From positions 1-9,333 of the forward strand of contig JASHVX010000073.1 of the NCBI GenBank assembly GCA_030044375.1: DNA of 9,333 nucleotides, given 5' to 3'. The translations under genes were made by a program, and so were the position numbers. Positions within the stretch are counted from its first letter, which is position 1. Each line of letters begins with the position of its first letter. The notes under the pieces were generated by a model. The model did not search any database and had not been told where the DNA came from. It saw only the letters and a program-made list of their open reading frames with translations. The DNA is from Nitrososphaerales archaeon (GTDB lineage Archaea > Thermoproteota > Nitrososphaeria > Nitrososphaerales > Gagatemarchaeaceae). Positions 1-6,747 of the stretch are shown in pieces.

Positions 1-65
1 GTTGGGAGTTGTCGGTCCTATCTCGCCGAGACGGAGCCCGTGGCAACGAAAATCGTGAGGATACT

Positions 66-77
66 GCGATATATCGC
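66..77. promoter_or_regulatory. Perfect 12-bp palindrome upstream of the synthase operon, candidate operator
   Basis: GCGATATATCGC is its own reverse complement and lies 59 bases before the GTG start at 137. If the TATA-like box at 96-103 drives transcription, the palindrome centre sits about 28 bp upstream of that box, where archaeal activators or Lrp-type regulators often bind. Alternatively its ATATAT core is itself a TATA element, which would give a leader of about 40 nt. A perfect 12-mer palindrome can also arise by chance, so the operator role is inference. Confidence 0.35.
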
Positions 78-95
78 GCGAATTACTCTCACAAT

Positions 96-103
96 GCATA
101 TTA
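96..103 (+). promoter_or_regulatory. TATA-like box for the synthase-leuC-leuD operon
   Basis: GCATATTA is centred about 37 bp before the GTG at 137. With the usual archaeal spacing of about 26-27 bp from box to transcript start, the RNA would begin near 126 and carry a leader of only about 10 nt. This fits the absence of a Shine-Dalgarno site before the GTG. The two other leading genes in the window (peptidase and YCII-like) show the same box-to-start distance of 32-35 bp. The exact start of transcription is inferred. Confidence 0.4.
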
Positions 104-136
104 GCGCATGTAGGGTTCCGGATTACGCGAGACCCA

Positions 137-1537
137 GTGCTCGAAATCCTCGACTCGACCCTCAGGGAGGGTGAGCTCTTCCAGGCTTTCGACAACGAGA
201 CGAAGCGAGGCGTCGCGGAGGTCCTGCGCGCCCTCGGGCCAAGCCGGGTCGAACTGACAGTCGACTACCCCCCGAGGACGAGCGGCGCCGAGCTCGACCT
301 TGCCCTCGAGAGATTCCGGGAGGCCGGTGTCGGCGTCGTGCTTCACGGGCGGGCCTGTGCAGAGGACGTCGAACGGATAGCAGGCCACGAAGTGGAAGGC
401 TGCGGGCTCTACATAGCGATAAGCAAGCTCCATAGGGAGAACAAGCTCCACGGAATCACCGAGGAGAGGGCGCTCGACGAGCTGTGCCGGTCCGTCGCGC
501 TGGCAAGGTCGAGGGGGATACGTTACATTCGTGCCACGCTTGAGGACGCTTCACGCCTCTACATGGAGGAAGGGAGGGCCGGTCTCGATAGGATTGGGGA
601 GTCGGCGAGAAGACTGAAGGCCGAAGGCGCGACACTGCTCAGCGTTCCGGACACCTCGGGGCTGATGACACCGCACCAGGCCGGGTCCTTCTTCAGGGAG
701 CTCGGAGAAGCGAGCGCGCTCCCCCTCTCGGCGCACTTCCACAACGACTATGGGTTCGCCTCTGCGAACACGGTAGAGGCCTGCCTGGAAGGAGCCGCCG
801 AGCTCCAGGTCTCCATCATGGGCATAGGCGACAGGAACGGAATCGCAGACATGTACGAGGTCATCGCCGCGCTCGAGGACATACACGGCCTCCGCACCGG
901 CGTGGACAGGAGCGGGCTCCGCGCGGCGTACCAAGAGTTCGCGAAGGTCGCAGGACTGGACATGAACTGGCGCCACCCGCTCTCCACGGAGGCGCAGACA
1001 ATCAGGGCCGGCGTGCACCAATCGATGACCTCCAAGAGGCCCGACGGCTACATCCCTGCGAAGAAGCTCGAGCACGACTTCGACGGTCCGAGGTACACCG
1101 TGAACCAGTTCATCAGCTACAATCTCGTGAGGTCGCTGCTGGTCCGGTCCGACCCGGCCGTCACCAAGGAGGAAGCGAAGGCAGTCGCCGAGAGCATCGC
1201 GGCGGCAGCGAGGTCAGAGGGCCGCGTAGGCGCGTCCAGAATCCAGGAGATCGTCTTCGAGCAGACAGGAGTCGAAGTACCCCGCCAAGAGATCGCAAAC
1301 CTATTCGGGGTACAGAGGGTGTACGTCCTGATGAAGCTCAGGCCCCAGAGTCAGGCTGCCAGGATAGCCGGAGCCGTTGCGAAATGGGCCGACGTCGAGA
1401 CGGTCGACGAGGTCTATGGCGAGTTGGACATGGTGATCAGGGCGCGGCTGAGAGATGGCAAGGAGAACGTGGTCTCTGAACTCAGGACAGCCTATGCCGA
1501 CGACATTGTCGAACTGAGGACCCTACTCACGGAGTGA
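137..1537 (+). CDS. Homocitrate / 2-isopropylmalate synthase-family enzyme with C-terminal RAM domain
   Basis: A DRE-TIM acyltransferase that should condense acetyl-CoA with a 2-oxoacid. The TIM barrel carries DSTLREGE (residues 6-13, family metal and substrate residues), HFHND with metal-ligand histidines 200 and 202, GIGDRNG, and AGVH with the probable catalytic His294, followed by Tyr305. Residues about 394-466 read as an Lrp/AsnC-type RAM domain (start RVYVLMKLRP, middle VYGELDMVIRARL), a small amino-acid-binding fold. Sulfolobales homocitrate synthase also carries a RAM domain and is regulated by lysine, so feedback control is likely. The leucine-sensing domain of classical LeuA is absent. 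Oddities: Ile replaces the usual first His of the family THKAG-IH segment, and no GKHSG-like motif follows. The next genes are leuC and leuD, so isopropylmalate, citramalate and homocitrate synthase remain possible. GTG 137 is the first in-frame start and places the DSTLREGE motif at the usual distance. Confidence 0.85.
   Translation: MLEILDSTLREGELFQAFDNETKRGVAEVLRALGPSRVELTVDYPPRTSGAELDLALERFREAGVGVVLHGRACAEDVERIAGHEVEGCGLYIAISKLHRENKLHGITEERALDELCRSVALARSRGIRYIRATLEDASRLYMEEGRAGLDRIGESARRLKAEGATLLSVPDTSGLMTPHQAGSFFRELGEASALPLSAHFHNDYGFASANTVEACLEGAAELQVSIMGIGDRNGIADMYEVIAALEDIHGLRTGVDRSGLRAAYQEFAKVAGLDMNWRHPLSTEAQTIRAGVHQSMTSKRPDGYIPAKKLEHDFDGPRYTVNQFISYNLVRSLLVRSDPAVTKEEAKAVAESIAAAARSEGRVGASRIQEIVFEQTGVEVPRQEIANLFGVQRVYVLMKLRPQSQAARIAGAVAKWADVETVDEVYGELDMVIRARLRDGKENVVSELRTAYADDIVELRTLLTE
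1531..1537 (+). promoter_or_regulatory. Possible ribosome binding site GGAGTGA at the synthase/leuC junction
   Basis: GGAGTGA resembles the archaeal GGAGGTGA signal and lies 5 bases before an in-frame TTG at 1543. It also contains the GTG (1534) that overlaps the synthase stop codon as GTGA. Translation of leuC may therefore begin at GTG 1534 by coupling, or at TTG 1543, three codons later. The sequence does not decide between them. Confidence 0.35.
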
Positions 1538-2949
1538 CTGAATTGGGCAGTTCAGTCCTTAGCAAGATCTGGGACGCGCACGCCATCGGAGAAGATGAGG
1601 ACGGGAGGACGCTGCTCTACATCGACAGGCATCTGACGCATGAGGTAACCTCCCCCATAGCCTTCGAGGCACTCCGGGAAGCTGGCAGGAAGGTGAGAAG
1701 GCCAGACCTGACCTTCGCGGTGACGGACCACAACGTACCCACGCATGACAGAGACCTGCCGGTCGAGAGCGGGATGTCGTTGAGACAGATGGAGCTTCTC
1801 CGGCAGAACGCCAGAGAGAACGGCGTCATGCTCTTCGACTATGAGAGCCAGGACCAGGGAATCGTCCACGTCATCGGAACCGAGCTCGGCCTGACCGTGC
1901 CAGGGATAACGCTCGCCTGTGGCGACAGCCACACGTCGACACATGGAGTGCTCGGCGCGCTGGCCTTCGGGATAGGCACCAGTGAAGGGGAGCATCTCTT
2001 CGCGACGCAGTCCCTCTGGATCAAGCGACCCCGCGAGATGCGCATCAAGGTGAACGGGAGGCTGCATGCGGGAGTCTATGCGAAGGACGTCGTGCTCAAG
2101 ATAATCCGGGACATGGGGACCGGAGGCGCGATCGGTCACTCGGTCGAATTCTGCGGCGAGACCGTCGACTCGTTTTCTGTCGAGGAGAGGTTCACTCTGG
2201 CGAACATGATCGTCGAAGGAGGCGCCAGGACCGCCATCATGTCTCCAGACGAAAAGGTGCTGAACTACGTCAGGGGGAGGAGGTTCGCACCGAAGAGCTC
2301 TGAATGGGATGCTGCGGCGGCTTCTTGGAGGGAGCTCGCCTCCGACCCCGGCGCCGGCTACGACGCGGAAAGGTCGTTCGACGTGTCAAGGCTCGAGCCT
2401 CAGGTTTCGTGGGGCACCAACCCCGCCATGACGGTAGGGGTGACGGAGACGGTTCCGTCCCCTGCTGACGCCAAGACCGAGAGAGAGCGAGTCTCGATAG
2501 AGCGGGCGGTGGGATACATGGGCCTGACGCCCGGGATGAGAGTGACCGACATACCGGTGGAGGTCGTCTTCATCGGTTCGTGCACTAACGCGAGGATCTC
2601 CGACCTCGTTGAAGCCGCCAGGTTCGTGAGAGGGAGGCACGTCAGACAGGGGGTGAGGGCGCTTGTCGTGCCCGGGTCGCAGGCGGTCAGGGCTCAGGCG
2701 GAACTGATGGGCCTGGCCTCGGTCTTCCGCGACGCAGGCTTCGAGTGGAGGAACGCAGGCTGCAGCATGTGCATAGCCATGAACGGCGATGAGTTGAAGC
2801 AAGGGCAGCGGTGCGCGAGCACTTCGAACCGCAACTTCGAGAACAGGCAGGGCACCGGGGGCCGGACTCACCTCGTCAGCCCAGCGACCGCGGCGGCGGC
2901 GGCAATCGAGGGAAGGTTCGTCGATGTCAGGGAACTCGGACGGGTGTAA
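1534..2949 (+). CDS. leuC: 3-isopropylmalate dehydratase large subunit, bacterial type
   Basis: Aconitase-superfamily large subunit that would, with LeuD, isomerise 2-isopropylmalate to 3-isopropylmalate, or a homologous substrate. At 471 residues it matches the long bacterial LeuC form (E. coli 466) rather than the archaeal LeuC/homoaconitase form of about 420. The three [4Fe-4S] ligands are Cys350 (in GSCTN) and Cys410 and Cys413 (in GCSMC). Other family blocks are LLYIDRHLTHEVTSP near the N-terminus, CGDSHTSTHG, ALAFGIGTSE, VVPGSQAVRAQAE and ASTSNRNFENRQG. All look intact, so an active enzyme is expected. The GTG start overlaps the stop of the preceding synthase, and leuD begins 5 bases after this stop, so the three are co-transcribed. 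Pairing a bacterial-type LeuC with a Sulfolobales-like synthase suggests transfer of the dehydratase, but this is inference. A homoaconitase role cannot be excluded. Confidence 0.92.
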   Translation: MTELGSSVLSKIWDAHAIGEDEDGRTLLYIDRHLTHEVTSPIAFEALREAGRKVRRPDLTFAVTDHNVPTHDRDLPVESGMSLRQMELLRQNARENGVMLFDYESQDQGIVHVIGTELGLTVPGITLACGDSHTSTHGVLGALAFGIGTSEGEHLFATQSLWIKRPREMRIKVNGRLHAGVYAKDVVLKIIRDMGTGGAIGHSVEFCGETVDSFSVEERFTLANMIVEGGARTAIMSPDEKVLNYVRGRRFAPKSSEWDAAAASWRELASDPGAGYDAERSFDVSRLEPQVSWGTNPAMTVGVTETVPSPADAKTERERVSIERAVGYMGLTPGMRVTDIPVEVVFIGSCTNARISDLVEAARFVRGRHVRQGVRALVVPGSQAVRAQAELMGLASVFRDAGFEWRNAGCSMCIAMNGDELKQGQRCASTSNRNFENRQGTGGRTHLVSPATAAAAAIEGRFVDVRELGRV

Positions 2950-2954
2950 GCGCC

Positions 2955-3575
2955 ATGATGGATCGTTCTGGAAACGTGGTCGGGGTGGCGGCGCCGCTGG
3001 AGTGGGATGACGTAGATACAGATCAGATAGTGCCAGCGGAGTTCCTCAAGGTCGTCGAGAAGAAGGGGATGGGCAGATACCTCTTCTACAGGCGGCGGTA
3101 TGGCCAAGACGGAGCCGAACGGGCCGACTTCGTCTTGAACCAACCTGCGTACAGGTCAGCCGCGATCCTTGTGGCCGGCGCGAACTTTGGGATAGGGTCT
3201 TCGCGGGAGAACGCCGTCTGGGCCCTCTTGGACGGCGGGATCAGATGTGTGATAGCCACGTCGTTCGGCGACATCTTCGAGAACAACGCCGCGAGGAATG
3301 CCCTGCTCTGCGTCAGGCTCGACGAACCCACCGTCGCCCGGCTGAGGTCATTGGCGAGGAAAGGAGCGGCCTTCTACATAGATGTCCCTGCCCAGACGGT
3401 GACCGCGGGTAGTGAGGTGACTGCGTTCCAGATGGACCCTCACGCGAAGAAGAGGTTCCTCGAAGGCCGCGACGAGGTCTCGACGACTCTCGAAACCTGT
3501 GGTCCGGCGATTTCGGGATATGAGGCCCGGATGCCCGCGTGGGCGCACCCCTCCAGCGTCAGCCCTGTGGAGTAG
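2955..3575 (+). CDS. leuD: 3-isopropylmalate dehydratase small subunit, bacterial type
   Basis: Small swivelling subunit that completes the LeuCD isomerase and carries substrate-recognition residues. At 206 residues it has the bacterial LeuD length (E. coli 201). DVDTDQIVP (19-27), ADFVLN (57-62), NFGIGSSREN (77-86) and SFGDIFENNAARNALL follow the family order. Three normally conserved positions differ: the GSSREH segment reads GSSREN (Asn86 for His), GCGSSRE reads GIGSSRE, and the usual NGLLP reads NALLC. These hint at relaxed or changed substrate use. The start is ATG 2955 (a second ATG follows at 2958), with GGGTG 8 bases upstream as a plausible ribosome site. The frame stays open further upstream inside leuC, but that extension has no family similarity. 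A peptidase gene converges on it 105 bases downstream. No dehydrogenase gene follows. Confidence 0.9.
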   Translation: MMDRSGNVVGVAAPLEWDDVDTDQIVPAEFLKVVEKKGMGRYLFYRRRYGQDGAERADFVLNQPAYRSAAILVAGANFGIGSSRENAVWALLDGGIRCVIATSFGDIFENNAARNALLCVRLDEPTVARLRSLARKGAAFYIDVPAQTVTAGSEVTAFQMDPHAKKRFLEGRDEVSTTLETCGPAISGYEARMPAWAHPSSVSPVE

Positions 3576-3592
3576 GACGACCCAGTCTCGGG

Positions 3593-3607
3593 CAGCCTGA
3601 TCGGCTG
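3593..3607. terminator. Weak hairpin in the convergent leuD/peptidase spacer
   Basis: CAGCC-TGATC-GGCTG gives a 5-bp stem with a 5-base loop. A competing pairing of CCCAG (3581-3585) with CTGGG (3605-3609) exists. No T-run follows on either strand, so a terminator role for leuD or the peptidase gene is only suggested by its position in the 104-base convergent gap. Nothing else was seen in this gap. Confidence 0.2.
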
Positions 3608-3679
3608 GGCTTCTGCATTGGCCCGCCGTCAACGGACCGCGCTGCGCCCACTATTCGCATGGACAGGCGTTGCACGGGT

Positions 3680-5482
3680 CTAGTTCTGGAGATGCTCGAG
3701 GAGGAACTCTGCGGCCGCAGTATAGCCCTTGATCCTGTTCCTGAGCTTCACGAGGCCGTGCCCTTCGTCGTCGAACATCATGACGTCGACCCTCCTTCCC
3801 AAGCCCTTGAGCTCCGCTTCGATCTGCTTGGTCTCGCCGAAGGGCACCCGCGGGTCGTTGGTGCCGTGAATCATGAAGAGCGGCGCCGTGATCTTGGAGG
3901 CGTTGTTGAGGGGGGCGATGCTCTCGAGGAAGTCCTTGTCTCTCGCGGGGTCGCCGTATTCGACGGCGCGGAGCTTCCTTCTCCAGGGGCCCGTGTTCTT
4001 CAGGAACGTGACGAAGTTCGAGATGCCGACTATGTCGACTCCTGCGGCCCAGACCTTTGGGTACCTGTACATGCAAGCCAAGACCATGAATCCGCCGTAG
4101 CTTCCACCGATGACCCCTGTTCGCTTCGCGTCGATCATGCCATCCTTCTTCAGGCGTGCAACCAAGCTGTCGATGTCTGCGACGGAGTCCATCCTGAGAG
4201 TTACGTCGTCCAGGTGGGTGTAGGCCCGTCCATAGCCCGAGCTTCCGCGGACGTTGGGCGCCACGACGGAGAGGCCCATGGAAACGAGAAACTGCACCAG
4301 GGGGTTGAAGCTGGGCCTATACTGCGACTCGGGCCCTCCGTGGATGTAGACGACGGAGGGTCGCGGCCCCCCGCCGTCCTTAGCGCTGTAGAGGTAGTAG
4401 GGGACTGAAAGCCCATCGAAGGAGGAGAACCTCCCTAGCTTTGGCTTCGCGCACTTCGCGAGGTCGAGCCCGGAAGAGGAGCTGTTTGTGACCCGCGTCG
4501 TCGAGCCCTTGCTGAGGTCGTGGATCCAGATGTCTTGGTTGTGGTTGGCGTCTGAGAATGTGAAGGCAAGAGCTCCGCCATCGTGAGACCACTTCATCCC
4601 ACCGATCACGCCGGAGGGCATCTTCACACCCAGCTTCGGCCCTGAGAACTCCCAGATCGCGAGCCGGCTCGCCCCGTCTACGTTGGTCGTAAAAGCGAGC
4701 TTCTTCCCATCATCAGAGAGCTCCAAGCCCTCGGCGTCCCACTCGTCTTCGAAGAGGTAGTGCGGCTTGGGGTCTTCGAGGTCCATGACCGCGGGAGCCG
4801 TGAACTCTCTCCCGAGGTCGGTGATGAGATACACCTGGCGACCGTCGGCACTGAACTGGGCGGACGCGGAGACTACGTCGCCCTTGTGCTTCGTCAGCAG
4901 GCGGGGCCTCGAGTCCTTCCCCACCAGGAACAGGTCGTAGTTGAACGAACCGTACATCCTCTGCATCAGTTTGTCTCCGCGCCTGGGCGACCAGTCGATG
5001 CCGTAGTTGGTCTGGTCACCGCGATAGACCAGGCTTTGCTTCCTTGTGCCTAGGTCCATCGTGTAGACGTCGAAGAAGGCCCTGTCCCTCTTGTTAGAGG
5101 AGAAGAGGATCGCGTCCTCTTGGGGAGACCATCCGCCGAAGCTGTGGATTACGTCTGGCTCGTCCGTCAGCGCCTCAAGACTGTCTCCGCCGTCGGTGGC
5201 CAGGAAGAGCTGGAACCGTTCGTTGCCTCCATGGTCCTTCTCTAGGAGAAAGGAGTCGCTCTTCTTCGCGCTCGACACGCCTCCGACCCTGTCTTCGAAG
5301 TACGTGAGCTGCTGCGGCGAACCCTCCTCGAGGGCGAGAGACCAGACCTGGGGGACGCCCGTCGCGTCGGAGATGTAGACGAGTTTCCTGTCGTCTGTCG
5401 AGAACGTGGGGTTGTAAGATGAACGGACCGAGAGGAACTTGGTTAGCTTGTGCCTGACGGCCTCTGTCGCAGGGCGGACCAT
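3680..5482 (-). CDS. S9-family serine peptidase (prolyl oligopeptidase / acylaminoacyl peptidase type)
   Basis: Probable cytoplasmic peptidase that cleaves short peptides. Residues about 20-350 are a WD/TolB-like beta-propeller with repeated blades (NPTFSTDDRKLVYISD, GGWSPQEDAILFSS, MKWSHDGGALAFTF) that in this family restricts entry to small substrates. Residues about 365-600 form the alpha/beta-hydrolase domain: oxyanion-hole HGGP at 381-384, nucleophile Ser461 in GGSYGGF, Asp543 in HGTNDPRVP and His575 in DEGHGL. The triad is complete. The 600-residue length is typical of archaeal S9 enzymes. No signal peptide or membrane helix is seen. I chose ATG 5482 because the propeller begins just after it and a TATA-like box lies about 32 bp upstream. 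The open frame continues to 5647, but that stretch is not family-like and overlaps the divergent gene. It converges with leuD and shows no obvious functional link to it. Subfamily (S9A or S9C) is not settled. Confidence 0.93.
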   Translation of the reverse strand: MVRPATEAVRHKLTKFLSVRSSYNPTFSTDDRKLVYISDATGVPQVWSLALEEGSPQQLTYFEDRVGGVSSAKKSDSFLLEKDHGGNERFQLFLATDGGDSLEALTDEPDVIHSFGGWSPQEDAILFSSNKRDRAFFDVYTMDLGTRKQSLVYRGDQTNYGIDWSPRRGDKLMQRMYGSFNYDLFLVGKDSRPRLLTKHKGDVVSASAQFSADGRQVYLITDLGREFTAPAVMDLEDPKPHYLFEDEWDAEGLELSDDGKKLAFTTNVDGASRLAIWEFSGPKLGVKMPSGVIGGMKWSHDGGALAFTFSDANHNQDIWIHDLSKGSTTRVTNSSSSGLDLAKCAKPKLGRFSSFDGLSVPYYLYSAKDGGGPRPSVVYIHGGPESQYRPSFNPLVQFLVSMGLSVVAPNVRGSSGYGRAYTHLDDVTLRMDSVADIDSLVARLKKDGMIDAKRTGVIGGSYGGFMVLACMYRYPKVWAAGVDIVGISNFVTFLKNTGPWRRKLRAVEYGDPARDKDFLESIAPLNNASKITAPLFMIHGTNDPRVPFGETKQIEAELKGLGRRVDVMMFDDEGHGLVKLRNRIKGYTAAAEFLLEHLQN

Positions 5483-5510
5483 GAACTGGCGTGCTCTGCA
5501 TCGGTCGGGC

Positions 5511-5520
5511 TTTATGCTTG
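5511..5520 (-). promoter_or_regulatory. TATA-like box for the S9 peptidase gene
   Basis: On the minus strand the sequence reads CAAGCATAAA followed by GCCC. Its centre is about 32 bp before the ATG at 5482, which puts the expected transcript start within a few bases of the start codon. No Shine-Dalgarno site precedes that ATG, so a leaderless or near-leaderless mRNA is likely. This supports 5482 as the true start. Confidence 0.45.
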
Positions 5521-5579
5521 ACGCCCATGCGGCGACGCGGTCTCCTCCTCGCCGCGTATCGCTGAACCCGCCTCCAACC

Positions 5580-5588
5580 CTTAATATC
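5580..5588 (+). promoter_or_regulatory. TATA-like box for the YCII-like gene
   Basis: CTTAATATC lies in a C-rich stretch and is the best TATA match in the window. Its centre is about 35 bp before the GTG at 5619, predicting a transcript start near 5611 and a leader of about 8 nt. It is separated from the peptidase box on the other strand by about 60 bp, so the two genes have distinct divergent promoters. Confidence 0.5.
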
Positions 5589-5618
5589 GGCCGGAGGCTT
5601 GACGGCACGGTCCGAAGA

Positions 5619-5960
5619 GTGCAGACTGACATCACAGACGAGTACATGAAACGGATGCTGGGGACCGTGAAGCCCTATACCTTGGTGGTGCTACGGACGA
5701 CGCCGAAAAGGGCCGAACCTGGCTCCGACGCCATCATCTGGGAGCATGGGAGGAGGCTCTTTCAGCTGCGTAGAGACGGCAAGATGTGCATCGTCGGCCC
5801 ATCCGCGGACAGGGGAGAGATAGCAGGCATCGGCATATTCGTCACCGGGGTCGATGAGACAAGAGAGATCATGGAGGGGGACCCGGCGGTCAGGGCCGGG
5901 GTCCTGACCTACGACATCCACACCATCGTCGGATATCCCGGCGACGCTCTTGCAAGGTAG
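5619..5960 (+). CDS. YCII-like domain protein
   Basis: A 113-residue soluble protein of the YCII (dimeric alpha/beta-barrel, ferredoxin-like) type. Visible features are the first strand PYTLVVL (19-25), EHGRRLFQLRRDGK (42-55) with His43, the central strand IAGIGIFVTG, ETREIMEGDPAVRAG (80-94) with the family DP at 88-89, and the C-terminal TYDIHTIVGYPGDAL. Conserved His and Asp residues in this family form a proposed active-site pocket, but no general reaction has been assigned, so none is claimed here. GTG 5619 is preferred because the TATA-like box predicts a start of transcription just before it and the segment TDEYMKRML looks native. ATG 5646 would remove only nine residues. It is transcribed away from the peptidase and converges with the permease gene, leaving a gap of 7 bases. 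Confidence 0.75.
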   Translation: MQTDITDEYMKRMLGTVKPYTLVVLRTTPKRAEPGSDAIIWEHGRRLFQLRRDGKMCIVGPSADRGEIAGIGIFVTGVDETREIMEGDPAVRAGVLTYDIHTIVGYPGDALAR

Positions 5961-5967
5961 AGGCCTG

Positions 5968-6747
5968 TCAGACGAAGGATATCTCCGAGCGCACGTAGAC
6001 CCGAGTCGCCAGAGCGAGGACCACGATGGTCTCTATGATGAGGAGGGGGACCTGCCAGGCTGAAGCCGCGGGGAGAGCGCCTTCGAAGCCTCCTCTCGCC
6101 GCGTTCGCTATGTAGGTGAGGGGGTTGACCTCGAAGAGCACCTGAATCGGGAGGGGAAGCTTGTTGCTGAACGGGTAGAACACCGTGCTTGCGAAGTTCA
6201 CAACGAAGATGATCAGAATCTGTATGCTGTTGTAGGCGTTGTTCGACTTCACGAGACCTGAGATGAGGAGCATGAGCGACCCGAAGAAGATCGAGCCCAT
6301 CGCTATGACGGCGAAGGCCGTCAGCGCTCCGACCAGGGAGACCTGAAGCGAGCCGATGATCAGGAAGGCACCGACAAGCATCACGAAGGCGCCTGCGAGG
6401 CCGAAGCAGAGCGAAGTGAACATGATGCCCAACAGGTACTGGAGCCTTGTGAACGGCCCGACCAGAATCTGCGCGAGCATCCCCCACCGCCTGTCCGCCC
6501 AGAGCATGCTGCCGCCCACGGTCCCCGCCATCACGGCCTGGAACGACATTATGCCAGGGGTGAGGAATTTCAGGTAGGTCGTCGTGGTGCCCGCGACGCC
6601 GGACGTCATGCTGATCTGCGCGCCGAAGCCGAAACCGAAGAAGACCAGATACATCGCGGGCAGGCCGATGAGGATTATGAGAGTGCCTGGGTCGACGTTC
6701 ACCCTGATGTTCCTGTAGATCAGCCTGACGATGCTAGGAATGCCCAT
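5968..6747 (-). CDS. ABC-2 type transporter permease
   Basis: Membrane subunit of an exporter, 259 residues. Hydrophobic segments lie at about 22-42, 63-83, 104-131, 138-164, 174-192 and 233-247, the six-helix ABC-2 layout. The family motif between helices 2 and 3 is present (RRWGMLAQILVGPFTR, 86-101), as is NPLTY at 208-212 before the last helix. It overlaps the ATPase gene by 14 bases, so translation is coupled. ATG 6747 has a GGAGG site 7 bases upstream. An upstream in-frame ATG would add 16 residues inside the ATPase gene without membrane or family character. The closest functional type is the DrrB/NodJ-like exporter group that moves drugs, lipids or polysaccharides. The cargo cannot be told from sequence. 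Its membrane partner in the operon is the four-helix protein upstream. Confidence 0.88.
   Translation of the reverse strand: MGIPSIVRLIYRNIRVNVDPGTLIILIGLPAMYLVFFGFGFGAQISMTSGVAGTTTTYLKFLTPGIMSFQAVMAGTVGGSMLWADRRWGMLAQILVGPFTRLQYLLGIMFTSLCFGLAGAFVMLVGAFLIIGSLQVSLVGALTAFAVIAMGSIFFGSLMLLISGLVKSNNAYNSIQILIIFVVNFASTVFYPFSNKLPLPIQVLFEVNPLTYIANAARGGFEGALPAASAWQVPLLIIETIVVLALATRVYVRSEISFV

Larger units (their letters stand above)
1..136. other. Upstream non-coding segment before the synthase operon
   Basis: No convincing coding region was found here. Plus frame 1 is open from the window edge to about 175 but would run roughly 40 bases into the synthase gene, and its translation does not resemble a known protein end. 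The other two plus frames stop by about 58 and 103. Bases 21-31 form a short inverted repeat (TCTCG-C-CGAGA), and 66-77 a perfect palindrome that is listed separately. The part from about 55 to 110 is clearly richer in A+T than the genes, as expected of a promoter region. Confidence 0.5.

Noticed and set aside
1..60. Possible tRNA or end of an upstream gene at the window edge
   Set aside because: No T-arm-like GGTTCGAATCC sequence or cloverleaf is visible, and no frame gives a recognisable protein end.
551..1075. Minus-strand open frames within the synthase gene
   Set aside because: The plus strand encodes conserved TIM-barrel motifs throughout this stretch; the antisense frames have no motif or ribosome site.
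2811..2954. Upstream extension of the leuD frame inside leuC
   Set aside because: LeuD similarity starts at the ATG at 2955, and the upstream part is out of frame with the conserved leuC end.
3539..4408. Long plus-strand open frame of 289 codons opposite the peptidase gene
   Set aside because: It lies antisense to the catalytic domain of the S9 peptidase, whose triad and family motifs are intact. Its translation resembles no protein, and such shadows are expected in GC-rich DNA.
5483..5647. N-terminal extension of the peptidase frame up to 5647
   Set aside because: The added 55 residues are not family-like, cross the TATA-like box of the peptidase gene and overlap the start of the divergent YCII-like gene.
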